A stretch of 64,000 bases of DNA from VXPQ01 sp965116435 (GCA_965116435.1 OZ220686.1:1426001-1490000); one strand, 5' to 3'; counted from the first letter of the stretch, positions 42,016 to 51,290 are shown. Numbers and translations: made by a program. The notes: generated by a model not told the origin, from the letters alone.

Positions 42016-45000
42016 ATGAGCACCGTGCACATCCGTTCAAACCTCCCTGCCTTGCTGGCGCTATGCTGCGCAGCGATCCTCTTCGCCGCAGGCCTGCGTA
42101 CGCCCAAAGAAGATCGCGTGCTGGTGTTCTCGAAAACAGAATCGTTCCGGCATGCATCCATCGAAACAGGGATCGAGGCCATCCGCCAGCTGGGCAACGA
42201 GCACGGCTTTGGCGTGGACGCCACCGAAGACGCGGCGATGTTCACGGAAAACACCCTGAAAAACTACCGCGCCGTGATCTTCCTGAACACCACGGGGGAT
42301 GTGCTCGACCCGGCGCAACAGGACGAATTCGAGCGCTTCATCCAGGCAGGCGGCGGCTACGTCGGGGTCCACGCCGCCACGGATACGGAGTACGACTGGC
42401 CCTGGTACGGGAAACTCGCCGGAGCGTACTTCGAGAGCCATCCGAACAATCCGAACGTGCGCACGGGCGTCTTCCGAACGCTCCGAAAAGATCATCCCTC
42501 GACGGAGGGGCTGCCGGACCGCTGGGAACGCGAGGACGAGTTCTACAACTTCCATTCCATCAACCCGGACATAGAGGTCCTTATAGATATCGACGAAACC
42601 ACGTACGAAGGCGGGACGAACGGCGAGCATCATCCGATGAGCTGGCATCATGCATTCGACGGCGGGCGGGCATGGTACACCGCCATGGGGCATACGGACG
42701 AAACGTATGCAGAACCGCTGTTCCTGCAACATCTGCTGGGGGGAATCCGGTATGCCATGGGCACCGAAGCGCTGGACTACGACCGCGCCCGCCCGCAGGA
42801 GAACCGCTTCGCCAAGGTCGTGCTTGCCGACAAGCTCGCCGAACCCATGGAACTGGCGGTGCTGCCGGACGAGCGCGTGCTGTTCATTGAGCGCGGCGGC
42901 GCGGTGCATCTCTACCGCCGCGACACGGAAGAAATCACGCAGATTGCGACGATCCCGGTCAGCACGCAGTACCTGAACGGGAATGTCGCAGAGGACGGCC
43001 TCCTTGGCGTCGCTGCGGATCCCGGCTTTGCGGAAAACGGCTGGATTTATCTGTTCTATTCCCCCGCCGGGGACGATCCGAAGAATGTGCTGGCCCGCTA
43101 CCGCATGGCAGGCGACAACCTGGACCTGGACACGGAGCAGGTGATCCTGGAGGTGGCCGTACAGCGAGACGAGTGCTGCCACACGGGCGGCTCCATGGAC
43201 TTTGACGCAGACGGCAACCTGTATCTTTCCACGGGGGACAACACGAATCCGAACGCGACGGGCTACGCGGCCATCGACGAGCGGCCCGGACGAGGCCCCT
43301 GGGACGCCCAGAAATCTTCCGGCAATACGAACGACCTGCGGGGCAAGATTCTCCGCATTGCGATCCAGCCGGACGGAACGTACGCCATTCCCGAAGGCAA
43401 CCTCTTCCCGCCCGGCGCACCCGACACGCGGCCTGAAATCTACACCATGGGCCACCGGAATCCGTTCCGCATTTCAGTAGACCACCGCACGGGTTTCCTG
43501 TATTGGGGGGACATTGGCCCGGACGCCAGCCGCGACTCCGTGGACCGCGGCCCCGTCGGATACGACGAGTTCAATCAGGCGCGACAGGCCGGAAATTACG
43601 GCTGGCCCTACGTCACGGGCGACAACAAACCGTATTACGACTATGATTTCGTTACAAAAACGCCCGGGGCGGTTTTCGATCCGGCCCGCCTGACGAACGA
43701 TTCCCCGAACAACACGGGTCTCGCCGAACTGCCCCCGGCCCAGCCTGCGTTCCTGTGGTATCCGTCCGGACCCTCGGCGGAATTTCCGCTGCTTGGGAGC
43801 GGCGGGCGCTCGGCGATGGCCGGGCCCGTCTTTTACCGGGACGATTTCGCGGACGCCGGACGGCCTTTCCCCGCCTGGTACGACGGCAAACTCTTCCTGT
43901 ACGAATGGATGCGCGGCTGGATTATGGCTGTGACCATGAGCGAGGCGGGCGACTTCCTGTCGATGGAGCGCTTCATGCCGAGCCACCGCTTCAGCAACCC
44001 CATGGACATGGCGTTCGCGCCCAGCGGCGATCTATACCTGCTGGAGTACGGCACAGCCTGGTTCTCGGCCAACGACGACGCCCGGCTGGTCCGCATCGAA
44101 TACAACGCGGGCAACCGGCCTCCCACCGTGCAGGTCACCGCGGACCGGCCCGCCGGCGCCACGCCGCTCCGCGTTGCGCTTTCCTCGGAAGGCACCGTCG
44201 ACGCCGACGGAGATGCGCTCCGCTACGCATGGACGATCACCGGGCCGGACGGAACCGTGCTTGAGGCGCTAAACGAACCAAACCCCGCGTATACGTTCGA
44301 GGAGGCGGGCGTGTACGGGGCCTCGCTGACCGTGACCGATGCGCAGGGCGCAAGCACGACCGCCGAAACGCGCATCCTGGCGGGGAACGAGCCGCCGGAA
44401 GTGGAGATCGACCTGGCGGAAGGCAACCGCTCGTTTTTCTTTCCGGGAACGCCGATCCGCTACGCCGTCCGCGTACGCGACCACGAGGACGGCTCCTTGC
44501 AAGACGGAGGGATCGCTGCAGAGAACGTGGCGGTCTCGGCGTACTACCTGCGGGAAGGATACGACCTCGTAGCGATTGCGCAAGGGCATCGCGCGGCGGA
44601 CGCTTCGGCGGCGCATGCGGCGGGGCGGACACTGGTGGAAGGAGAAACCTGCCTGGCCTGCCATCAGGTGGATCGGGCCTCCATCGGGCCTTCCTACCTG
44701 GCCGTGGCGGAACGCTACGAGGGCGAGGCGGACGCCACGGAGCGCCTGACCATCAACATCCTGGAGGGGAGTTCCGGCGTATGGGGCGAAATGGCTATGC
44801 CGCCGCATCCCCAACTCTCCGAAAACGAGGCGCAGCAGATGGTGGAATACATTCTGAGCCTGGCCGAGGAAGCCGATCCCCCGGCGTCCCTGCCCGTTGA
44901 AGGAACCTATATGCCGCCCGGCGCAGGAAACGGTCCTGTGGAAGGCATTGTGACGCTCCGGGCCGCGTACACAGATCAGGGCGCCAACGGGTTGCCCGGC

Positions 45001-45735
45001 GCCTCAAGCGAAGAAACGCTGGTGCTCCGCGCCCCAACGGTGGTGGTGGCGGACGGCGAACTGGGAGAAGGCATCATGAAATTCGCCTCCCCGCAGTTCC
45101 CGACCCCGATGACCGTCGTACTCGCGCCGGATTCGTACGTCCGGCTGGCGCAGATCGACCTGACCGGAATCTCGGAGGTGCGCTTCCTGGCCCTTACGCC
45201 AACCCAACTCCAGGCGCAGGGTGGAAAGGTGGAAATCCGACTGGATGCGCCGGACGGACGACTCGTGGGCGAAACCGGGTTTATCGAACCCGAACCAAGC
45301 GACATCATGCAGGGAGGCGCCGGACCCTCGCCAACCTCGGCCCCCCTCGAACCCGCAACCGGGATGCACGATGTGTACCTGACGTTCCGGAACGAAGAGC
45401 ATGGCGGTCAGGGAGGGCTGTTCGTGCTTATGACGGCGGAATTCGTACGCGGAGATGCGCCGGCGACAAACATGCCGGACGCGCCGGAGAACAGCGCGCA
45501 GCAGCCCCCGGAACACGACGCGGCGGCGGGCCTGAGTACGCAGAGTCCGATGCGGGATATTCTGGCCCACGAAGGGGCCCGGGCGGTGCTGGACAAATAT
45601 GTCCCCGGGATGGCGGAGAACCCGCAACTGCAACAAGCATTGCACATGTCGCTCCGGGAGATTGCGCCCTATGCCCCGCAAACCTTCACGGAAGAACTCC
45701 TCGAAGCCATCGAAGCGGACCTGGCGGAGCTATAG
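42016..45735 (+). CDS. Five-module exported protein: ThuA, PQQ-type sugar dehydrogenase, PKD, cytochrome c, CBM-like
   Basis: 1239 residues from the ATG at 42016, with a signal peptide through LLALCCAAILFAAG. In order: a ThuA domain (about 30-250; GGGYVGVHAATDTEYDWPWY, AWYTAMGHTDETY); a beta-propeller of the soluble glucose/sorbosone dehydrogenase type (about 265-690; NVAEDGLLGVAADPGF, DLRGKILRIAIQPDG, MGHRNPFRISVD, NYGWPYVTGDN); a PKD domain (about 700-785; DADGDALRYAWTITGPDG); a mono-haem cytochrome c domain with CLACH (C879-x-x-C882-H883); and a beta-rich CBM6-like domain (about 970-1135). A helical tail ends the protein. The propeller would oxidise a sugar with PQQ and pass electrons to the fused haem. 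It is periplasmic or surface-exposed. It is divergent from the BASS transporter. Confidence 0.88.
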   Translation: MSTVHIRSNLPALLALCCAAILFAAGLRTPKEDRVLVFSKTESFRHASIETGIEAIRQLGNEHGFGVDATEDAAMFTENTLKNYRAVIFLNTTGDVLDPAQQDEFERFIQAGGGYVGVHAATDTEYDWPWYGKLAGAYFESHPNNPNVRTGVFRTLRKDHPSTEGLPDRWEREDEFYNFHSINPDIEVLIDIDETTYEGGTNGEHHPMSWHHAFDGGRAWYTAMGHTDETYAEPLFLQHLLGGIRYAMGTEALDYDRARPQENRFAKVVLADKLAEPMELAVLPDERVLFIERGGAVHLYRRDTEEITQIATIPVSTQYLNGNVAEDGLLGVAADPGFAENGWIYLFYSPAGDDPKNVLARYRMAGDNLDLDTEQVILEVAVQRDECCHTGGSMDFDADGNLYLSTGDNTNPNATGYAAIDERPGRGPWDAQKSSGNTNDLRGKILRIAIQPDGTYAIPEGNLFPPGAPDTRPEIYTMGHRNPFRISVDHRTGFLYWGDIGPDASRDSVDRGPVGYDEFNQARQAGNYGWPYVTGDNKPYYDYDFVTKTPGAVFDPARLTNDSPNNTGLAELPPAQPAFLWYPSGPSAEFPLLGSGGRSAMAGPVFYRDDFADAGRPFPAWYDGKLFLYEWMRGWIMAVTMSEAGDFLSMERFMPSHRFSNPMDMAFAPSGDLYLLEYGTAWFSANDDARLVRIEYNAGNRPPTVQVTADRPAGATPLRVALSSEGTVDADGDALRYAWTITGPDGTVLEALNEPNPAYTFEEAGVYGASLTVTDAQGASTTAETRILAGNEPPEVEIDLAEGNRSFFFPGTPIRYAVRVRDHEDGSLQDGGIAAENVAVSAYYLREGYDLVAIAQGHRAADASAAHAAGRTLVEGETCLACHQVDRASIGPSYLAVAERYEGEADATERLTINILEGSSGVWGEMAMPPHPQLSENEAQQMVEYILSLAEEADPPASLPVEGTYMPPGAGNGPVEGIVTLRAAYTDQGANGLPGASSEETLVLRAPTVVVADGELGEGIMKFASPQFPTPMTVVLAPDSYVRLAQIDLTGISEVRFLALTPTQLQAQGGKVEIRLDAPDGRLVGETGFIEPEPSDIMQGGAGPSPTSAPLEPATGMHDVYLTFRNEEHGGQGGLFVLMTAEFVRGDAPATNMPDAPENSAQQPPEHDAAAGLSTQSPMRDILAHEGARAVLDKYVPGMAENPQLQQALHMSLREIAPYAPQTFTEELLEAIEADLAEL

Positions 45736-45761
45736 AAACGAGGGAACGTCCGCCGTACTTA

Positions 45762-46229
45762 CTACCCCTCGTCTGGCGCCTCAGGCAGGGGCATGCCCTG
45801 GTTGTTCCATTTCCACACCCAAAAAGTCAGCGGACCGTCCCCCGTGTTCTTGACCCCGTGTATATCCCACGGAGCGGCGTACAGCATGTCTCCTTTTGCG
45901 GCCTCGAACTCTTCGCCATTGAGATGCCAAACGCCCTGCCCCTCGGTGACGATCAGGTACTCTTCTTCGGCATGCGTATGGGGCGGATGAATCTCCCAAC
46001 CGGGTTTGATGACGGCTGCGCCGGTGAGGACGTCTTGCGTGCCGTAGGTCTCTCCCTGATGATAGGTATAAAACGTACCCCATTCGAAGTCTTCTTTCAG
46101 CGCGTCTTTTCCGGACATCACGCTGGACGGAATGGGCTCGACCAATTGCCCGGCGAACATGGCGCCGACTATACAGGCCAGGACCAGACCGGCCACCAGG
46201 AACAGGGGGTTCAGGCGTACATTTTTCAT
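45762..46229 (-). CDS. Membrane-anchored cupin-domain protein
   Basis: 155 residues from the ATG at 46229 (MKNVRLNPLFLVAG). It has one N-terminal hydrophobic segment (LFLVAGLVLACIVGAMFAG) followed by a single cupin barrel with metal-ligand pattern HPPHTHAEEEYLIVTEG (first cupin motif) and APWDIHGVKNTGDGP (second). The barrel presumably faces the periplasm. Cupins bind metals and small organic acids or sugars; the role here is unknown. The frame continues upstream through the tRNA-Leu gene, but that part is tRNA sequence, so the internal ATG is the true start. The tRNA lies 63 bp upstream on the same strand. Confidence 0.82.
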   Translation of the reverse strand: MKNVRLNPLFLVAGLVLACIVGAMFAGQLVEPIPSSVMSGKDALKEDFEWGTFYTYHQGETYGTQDVLTGAAVIKPGWEIHPPHTHAEEEYLIVTEGQGVWHLNGEEFEAAKGDMLYAAPWDIHGVKNTGDGPLTFWVWKWNNQGMPLPEAPDEG

Positions 46230-46291
46230 AGCGCAGACAGCGTTGGGGGTTCGGATGAATGAAAAGGCGACGTCAGATAAAAAATGTTCCG

Positions 46292-46375
46292 TACCCGGGG
46301 TGGGACTCGAACCCACAAGACCCGAAGGCCATCGGATTTTGAGTCCGACGCGTCTACCAATTCCGCCACCCGGGC
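46292..46375 (-). tRNA. tRNA-Leu (anticodon CAA)
   Basis: On the minus strand the gene begins GCCCGGGTGGCGGAATTGG and has an anticodon arm with loop CTCAAAA, giving anticodon CAA (reads UUG). It carries the long class II variable arm expected for leucine (GATGGCCTTCGGGTCTT region), and ends with a T-arm GTGGGTTCGAGTCCCAC. The acceptor stem closes GCCCGGG with CCCGGGT (one G-U pair), and the discriminator is A. CCA is not encoded. Confidence 0.95.
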
Positions 46376-46490
46376 AGGGCGATGGGTGCGAAGCGCATGC
46401 GGGCACGGGCTTCATGCCGTCATCTGGAGCGCCTCCGCCAACCCATCCGTACTACGACGACCGGGCGCACGGGATCCGCAACGCCGCAAG

Positions 46491-46544
46491 TTGATTACAG
46501 GAATGCCGATTTGATTACAGGAATGTCGATCAACGCCATTCCTG
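46491..46544. repeat. 20-bp tandem repeat plus 8-bp dyad upstream of the dehydratase gene
   Basis: TTGATTACAGGAATGCCGAT (46491-46510) is followed directly by TTGATTACAGGAATGTCGAT (46511-46530). The second copy's CAGGAATG (46518-46525) pairs with CATTCCTG (46537-46544). It lies 115-168 bp upstream of the dehydratase start and looks like an operator region. Apart from this I see nothing in 46376-46658. Confidence 0.55.
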
Positions 46545-46658
46545 CTGCGCCCGCTCCTCCGCTTGCGGTTGAACGCCGCAGTGCGCAACGTACGTACGCA
46601 CGGGCGCTATGCCGGTAACATAGCCCCGCCCGCCATTTTCTTTCGATCCCTCGTCTCC

Positions 46659-47858
46659 ATGCCTTCTGAACCGGCCCCGCTCCGACCTTTCGAAAAAGAC
46701 CTCGTCGCCGAATCGTTCGAGTTGTTCGACGCGCCTCCCCGCTGGCTTTTTCTGAAAATAACAACCCGGGGAGGCCTGGTCGGGTGGGGCGAACCGGTCG
46801 TTGAAGGCCGCCGGGGCGCCGTCCGCGCCGCCGTGGAAGAACTGAGCGATTATGTGATCGGACGGCCCGCAAACCGTATAGAGGATATTTGGCAAGTCCT
46901 GTACCGGGGCGGGTTTTATCGGGGCGGGCCCGTGCTGGCGAGCGCCCTTGCGGGCATCGATCAGGCCTTGTGGGACATCAAGGGCAAGGCGCTGGGCGTC
47001 CCCGTATACGAGTTGCTGGGCGGCGCGGTGCGGGGCCGCATGGCCGTCTACGGCTGGATCGGGGGCGATAGCCCGGACGGCGTGGCGGAAGCCGCCCAAC
47101 GCCGGGTACAGCAAGGGTTTCGGGCGGTCAAAATGAATGCATCGGGCCGAATGGCGTGGATCGACGCCCCGCAACGCATCGCAGAGATCGCCGAACGCAT
47201 GCGGGCGGTGCGCGAAGCGGTGGGACCGGACGTTGGCGTCGGCGTGGATTTTCATGGGCGCATCCATCGCGGCATGGCGAGGCGCGCCATCGAAGCCCTG
47301 GAGCCGTATGCACCCATGTTCGTGGAAGAACCGGTGGCGCCGGGGCACGAAGACCTGTTGCCGGGCCTCGCGGCGGGCCTGTGCACCCCGCTGGCGATGG
47401 GCGAGCGGCTCTATTCCCGGTGGGATTTCAAGAACGTCCTGCCGCACATCGACGTGGCGCAGCCCGACGTAAGCCATGCCGGAGGCATCTCCGAAACGCG
47501 GCGCATCGCCGCGATGGCCGAAGCCTGCGACGTGGCGCTGGCGCCGCACTGCCCGCTGGGACCGCTTGCGCTGGCCGCCTCGCTGCATGTGGATTTTGCA
47601 TCCCCCAACGCGTTCATGCAGGAGACCAGCCTCGGCATGCATTATCACGACGGGCAGGGCGTGGAATTGCTGGATTACGTAGCCAATCCAGACGTATTCG
47701 CCGTACGCGATGGCGCGATGGCGCTCCCCGAAAAACCGGGGCTGGGCGTGGACATAGACGAGAAGGTCGTGCGCAAGATGGCCGACCGGGCTGCCGGACA
47801 AAGCCCCTGGAAAAATCCCGTATGGCGCCTGGACGACGGCTCGCTGGCGGAATGGTAG
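46659..47858 (+). CDS. dgoD: Enolase-superfamily sugar-acid dehydratase, galactonate dehydratase-like
   Basis: 399 residues from the ATG at 46659. It belongs to the mandelate racemase/muconate lactonising group and most resembles D-galactonate dehydratase, which makes 2-keto-3-deoxygalactonate in the De Ley-Doudoroff route. Metal ligands can be placed in VGVDFHGR (Asp), MFVEEPVAPGH (Glu) and AMGERLYSRWDF (Glu), followed by QPDVSHAGGISETRRI and the catalytic histidine region ALAPHCPLGPLALAASLH. The ending NPVWRLDDGSLAEW is also DgoD-like. No KDGal kinase or aldolase is adjacent in the window, so the exact acid sugar is inferred from similarity alone. Confidence 0.85.
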   Translation: MPSEPAPLRPFEKDLVAESFELFDAPPRWLFLKITTRGGLVGWGEPVVEGRRGAVRAAVEELSDYVIGRPANRIEDIWQVLYRGGFYRGGPVLASALAGIDQALWDIKGKALGVPVYELLGGAVRGRMAVYGWIGGDSPDGVAEAAQRRVQQGFRAVKMNASGRMAWIDAPQRIAEIAERMRAVREAVGPDVGVGVDFHGRIHRGMARRAIEALEPYAPMFVEEPVAPGHEDLLPGLAAGLCTPLAMGERLYSRWDFKNVLPHIDVAQPDVSHAGGISETRRIAAMAEACDVALAPHCPLGPLALAASLHVDFASPNAFMQETSLGMHYHDGQGVELLDYVANPDVFAVRDGAMALPEKPGLGVDIDEKVVRKMADRAAGQSPWKNPVWRLDDGSLAEW

Positions 47859-47991
47859 GCCGCCCGGTTGCGCACGAAGGCACATCCCGGGAAAAACACG
47901 AAATCGCCGGGGCGATCCGGGATTATTTGGGACGATTCGAAGTGATCCGAGGCAATCTGAGGCGATGCGGGATTATCCAGGGCAATCCGCG

Positions 47992-49368
47992 TTACCCCAT
48001 AGCGGCCAACTCCCCCAGAAAACGAATGGACGAGGCGACGCCCTGACGAAAGCGGTCCAAACCGAAGTGTTCGTTGGGCGCATGAATGGCGTCCGAATCC
48101 AGACCGAACCCCATAAGCACGGTATCCAGTCCGAGGATCTCCTGGAAATCCGCGACGACCGGAATAGACCCTCCTTCCCGCACGAAAACCGGCGGACGCC
48201 CGAACTCGGCGCGCAATGCGCGAAAAGCCGCCTGCATGGCGGGCAAGGACCGATCCACAAGCACCGGCAGGCCACCGTGCAGATCGCGGAACGTCAGTTT
48301 CATGTCGGGCGGCGTTTCGGTTTCAAAATAATGCCGTAGCATGGCGACCACGTCGCCGGGCCGCTGATCCGGAACAAGCCGCACCGAAATTTTGGCGCGC
48401 GCCTGCGACGGCAACACCGTTTTGGCGCCCTCCCCCTGATATCCGCCGCCGAGGCCGTTTACGTCCAGCGCCGGGCGTCCGCGCGTGGCTTCCAGCACGG
48501 AATATCCCTTTTCGGTGCGCGCCGCCCGGACGCCTATGTCCCGTTTCCACGCCGCCTCGTCGAACGGCAGATTCCGAAAGGATTCGCGCTCCTCGTCGTC
48601 AAGGTCCCGCACCGCGTCATAAAATCCCGGAAGCGTAATCCGGCCCTGTTCATCGTGCAACCCGGCGACGAGGCGCGCCAGCGCATGGATCGGGTTTGCG
48701 ACCGCGCCGCCGTACACCCCCGAATGCAAATCCCTGTCGGGCCCCTCAAGCGTTACCTCTACGTACGCCAGGCCGCGCAGACCATACGCAAGCGTGGGAA
48801 GCCCCTCGGCAAACAGCGCCGTGTCGGAAATGCAGGCTACGTCGGCTTCCAGCAGGTCCCGGTGCGTCTCAAGGAAAGGCCGCAAGTGCGTCGAGCCGGA
48901 CTCCTCTTCCCCTTCGATCACAAATTTCAGCCGGACAGGCAACGCACCCGCCGTGCGCAACCACGCTTCCGCCGCCTTGACGTGCATGAAAAGTTGTCCC
49001 TTGTCGTCGCAAGCCCCGCGGGCGAACAGCTGACCGGCGCGCTCCACCGGTTCGAAGGGAGGCGTTTCCCACAAATCCAGCGGGTCCGGCGGCTGTACGT
49101 CGTAATGTCCATACACGAGTACGGTCGGGCGTTGCTCGGCAGGTCCGTGGGCAGCCGTCACAATGGGGTGCCCGCCCGTGGCGTGGACCTGCACCTCGTC
49201 AAGGCCCAGCGCGCGCAAATGGTCGGCCAGCCACACGGCGGCGCGGCGGACTTCTCCCGCATAGGCCGGATCCGTACTGACGGACGGAATACGCAACAGA
49301 CGCTTCAGTTCCTCGACGAACCGGGCTTCGTGCTGCGCGGCATACGCAAGCGCATCGGAAACAGACAT
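47992..49368 (-). CDS. M20-family metallodipeptidase
   Basis: 458 residues from the ATG at 49368 (MSVSDALAYAAQ). It is a zinc di- or tripeptidase of the M20/ArgE/carnosinase group. Metal-site motifs are VLVYGHYDVQPPDP (His, with catalytic Asp), GACDDKGQ (bridging Asp), KFVIEGEEESGS (catalytic Glu plus Glu ligand), CISDTALF (Asp) and IHAPNEHFGLD near the end (His). The dimerisation insert includes EVTLEGPDRDLHSGVYGG. No signal peptide is visible, so it is cytoplasmic. It is the last gene of a long minus-strand run; 63 bp separate it from the upstream lipoprotein gene. A short degenerate repeat (GGCGATCCGGGATTA-like) fills the 47859-47991 gap. Confidence 0.93.
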   Translation of the reverse strand: MSVSDALAYAAQHEARFVEELKRLLRIPSVSTDPAYAGEVRRAAVWLADHLRALGLDEVQVHATGGHPIVTAAHGPAEQRPTVLVYGHYDVQPPDPLDLWETPPFEPVERAGQLFARGACDDKGQLFMHVKAAEAWLRTAGALPVRLKFVIEGEEESGSTHLRPFLETHRDLLEADVACISDTALFAEGLPTLAYGLRGLAYVEVTLEGPDRDLHSGVYGGAVANPIHALARLVAGLHDEQGRITLPGFYDAVRDLDDEERESFRNLPFDEAAWKRDIGVRAARTEKGYSVLEATRGRPALDVNGLGGGYQGEGAKTVLPSQARAKISVRLVPDQRPGDVVAMLRHYFETETPPDMKLTFRDLHGGLPVLVDRSLPAMQAAFRALRAEFGRPPVFVREGGSIPVVADFQEILGLDTVLMGFGLDSDAIHAPNEHFGLDRFRQGVASSIRFLGELAAMG

Positions 49369-49431
49369 ACGCAATCGCAAAAAACCGGACGCGGACGCAG
49401 GGTCGCGCCCCGTCATTCGGTGTGGTGGGGG

Positions 49432-49950
49432 CTACAATTCGCTTTCGTCCCGCCATCGGAGCAGCTTCCAGACGGCGGACGTATCTTCCCGAATAATAAG
49501 AAAGTTTACATTCCCATCCCCCCGAAACACATCGCCGCCCTCCAGCGAAATGGTCAGGTTGAAGGGACGCACGACGCGCGCCCGCAAATCCTCTTCGAAC
49601 AGGGTTTGCGAAAGAATCTGGTTCCACCGCAGATTCACCAGCGTCGCATTTTCAAAAAGGCGCCGCGTGGATTCGAGTTCCTGGGCAAAGCCCCACTCGC
49701 GATCGACCTGGGCGTCGAAATCGTAGTAGATAAAAATAAACGAAGAATCCAGCAGCGATTCATACAGAGACATGTCCCGAAGCTCGTAGGCATTCTGAAA
49801 ATTGGCGAAGAAGCCGTCTATGGTGGTGGGATCCCCCAGCAAATCGCCGAAGGCCCCGCCCTCGTCAAGCGCAGGAGCAAACGGATTGCAGGCCGCAACA
49901 AGCGCGACCGGCGCCAGGATCGCAAGCAGGGCGGGGCACCGTATCCCCAT
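49432..49950 (-). CDS. Lipoprotein, NTF2/SnoaL-like, unknown function
   Basis: 172-residue lipoprotein from the ATG at 49950, with signal LLAILAPVALVAAC (lipidated cysteine about 21). The mature part, with FFANFQNAYELRDMSLYESL, has the helix-then-strand pattern of small NTF2-like domains, but no ligand residues can be named. It follows another lipoprotein gene with an 11-bp gap, and both carry an early helical segment of the form ISELNAPNYRRSF or FQNAYELRDMSLY. They may be diverged tandem paralogues. No function can be assigned. Confidence 0.65.
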   Translation of the reverse strand: MGIRCPALLAILAPVALVAACNPFAPALDEGGAFGDLLGDPTTIDGFFANFQNAYELRDMSLYESLLDSSFIFIYYDFDAQVDREWGFAQELESTRRLFENATLVNLRWNQILSQTLFEEDLRARVVRPFNLTISLEGGDVFRGDGNVNFLIIREDTSAVWKLLRWRDESEL

Positions 49951-49961
49951 CGGATCGTCGC

Positions 49962-50564
49962 TTATTTGATGAATGCGGCCTTCAGGTCGCTCCAGGAAGC
50001 CGCATCGCCGACCGAATGGTCGGTCCAGCTTGCAATATACCACAAACCGTCCGGGCCTTTTTCTATCGACCAGGCGACGCGGCCGCTTAGCGCATTCGGC
50101 AATTCGGGCCTGCGGTGGTTGAACGCCAGCACATACGCCGCGTCCACCGTATACCGCTCAGCCCCCGCCGTTTGCTCGATGTCGGTCAAGCGCAACTCGT
50201 TGCCGCTGGTAAGGCGGGCCGCCTCCACAAGGGCGCGGAAATAACTTTCTTCTTCCTGGGCGCCCCATCCGTTCCAGATGGCGGGGTCTTTGGCCTCGGC
50301 CTCCGCCGTAGGCTGAAAACGGAACTCGTTTGCAAACGAACGGCGATAATTCGGGGCATTCAACTCGGAGATGGCGGAACGCAAATTTTCCAGCACCTGA
50401 TCGGGCGTATCTGGCTGAAGATAGGTCCCGGTCTCCGTACCCGGCGGCTCCGGCGTACGCGTGTCGAACAAATCGCACCCCGCCGCAAGCGCCAGCGCGA
50501 TCAACGCGCACGGCAATATGGCCGGGCACGCATCAACATGTGTCCGTCTCTGGCTTTTCCGCAT
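49962..50564 (-). CDS. Lipoprotein, unknown function
   Basis: 200-residue lipoprotein from the ATG at 50564, with signal IALALAAGC (lipidated cysteine about 33). The mature part opens with a proline-rich linker, then DQVLENLRSAISELNAPNYR, a helix-turn pattern similar to the downstream lipoprotein. It ends in a strand-rich domain (RVAWSIEKGPDGLWYIASW). Its start overlaps the methyltransferase stop by about 30 bp, so the two are translationally coupled. No family is recognised. Confidence 0.65.
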   Translation of the reverse strand: MRKSQRRTHVDACPAILPCALIALALAAGCDLFDTRTPEPPGTETGTYLQPDTPDQVLENLRSAISELNAPNYRRSFANEFRFQPTAEAEAKDPAIWNGWGAQEEESYFRALVEAARLTSGNELRLTDIEQTAGAERYTVDAAYVLAFNHRRPELPNALSGRVAWSIEKGPDGLWYIASWTDHSVGDAASWSDLKAAFIK

Positions 50565-51276
50565 ACAAAATGAGCCGGGGGCTGGCCTTCGAATGAGCAT
50601 GTCCTTCGTAATCGCCGTACGTATGCCGGAGGCGCAGGCCCGCCGAGGCGTACATCGCCCGAAAATCCTCCAGCGTATAGAGGCGAACGGATTCGACGAA
50701 GGACTGTTCGTTTGCGCCGGTGCGAATCGTAATCCGCTTGTTGACGCGCCCGTTTTCCACCCAGCGCTGCTGCCGGATGACCGAGCCGGCCCGCTCGAAC
50801 CGATCTTCCGGAACGAGGTGCTCGAGCACATACGGCACATTGAAAAAATCCTGTACGAACCACCCGCCCGGGCACAGCGAGCGGTGCATGGCCCGCAGCG
50901 CCCGTACATGATCCGCATCGTTCTCGAAATACCCGAACGCCGTAAAGACATTGATCACGCCGTCGAAGCAGCAATCGCACACCGGGTTGCGCATGTCGCC
51001 GCGGCGAAAAAGCACCGTAAGCGCTTCCTGCGCGGCGCGGCGGGCGGCTTCTTCAATGGCGATGGCGGACAGATCCACGCCCGTCACATGGTATCCCCGC
51101 CGGGCAAGGGCGCGCGCATGCCGTCCGCGACCGCATCCCATATCCAGAATGGACGCGCCGGGAGCCGGCCGGGCGATGCGCTCCAGCAAGTCCACCATAC
51201 GCTTCGCTTCGTCCTCGTCCCGATCCTGATACACGAGTTCGTATTCAGGATGATCGAACCACTCCTCGTACCACAT
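50533..51276 (-). CDS. SAM-dependent class I methyltransferase
   Basis: 247 residues from the ATG at 51276. It is a Rossmann-type methyltransferase: motif I ILDMGCGRGRHARALARRGY binds S-adenosylmethionine, followed by VTGVDLSAIAIEEAARR, the acidic RRGDMRNPV and CFDGVINVFTAFGYFEND. The end has FRAMYASAGLRLRHTYGDYEG. It resembles small-molecule methyltransferases; the acceptor is unknown. It starts 14 bp after the ispH stop and overlaps the next lipoprotein gene, so it is part of an operon with housekeeping genes. Confidence 0.85.
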   Translation of the reverse strand: MWYEEWFDHPEYELVYQDRDEDEAKRMVDLLERIARPAPGASILDMGCGRGRHARALARRGYHVTGVDLSAIAIEEAARRAAQEALTVLFRRGDMRNPVCDCCFDGVINVFTAFGYFENDADHVRALRAMHRSLCPGGWFVQDFFNVPYVLEHLVPEDRFERAGSVIRQQRWVENGRVNKRITIRTGANEQSFVESVRLYTLEDFRAMYASAGLRLRHTYGDYEGHAHSKASPRLILYAEKPETDTC

Positions 51277-51290
51277 GGAATCACCCGGAA

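Noticed and set aside
45762..46415. N-terminal extension of the cupin protein
   Set aside because: The extra codons are the tRNA-Leu gene read in frame; the membrane-anchor start at 46229 is the sensible one.
47859..47991. Degenerate GGCGATCCGGGATTA-like short repeats
   Set aside because: Units vary in length and sequence too much to define a repeat; noted only in the neighbouring gene entry.
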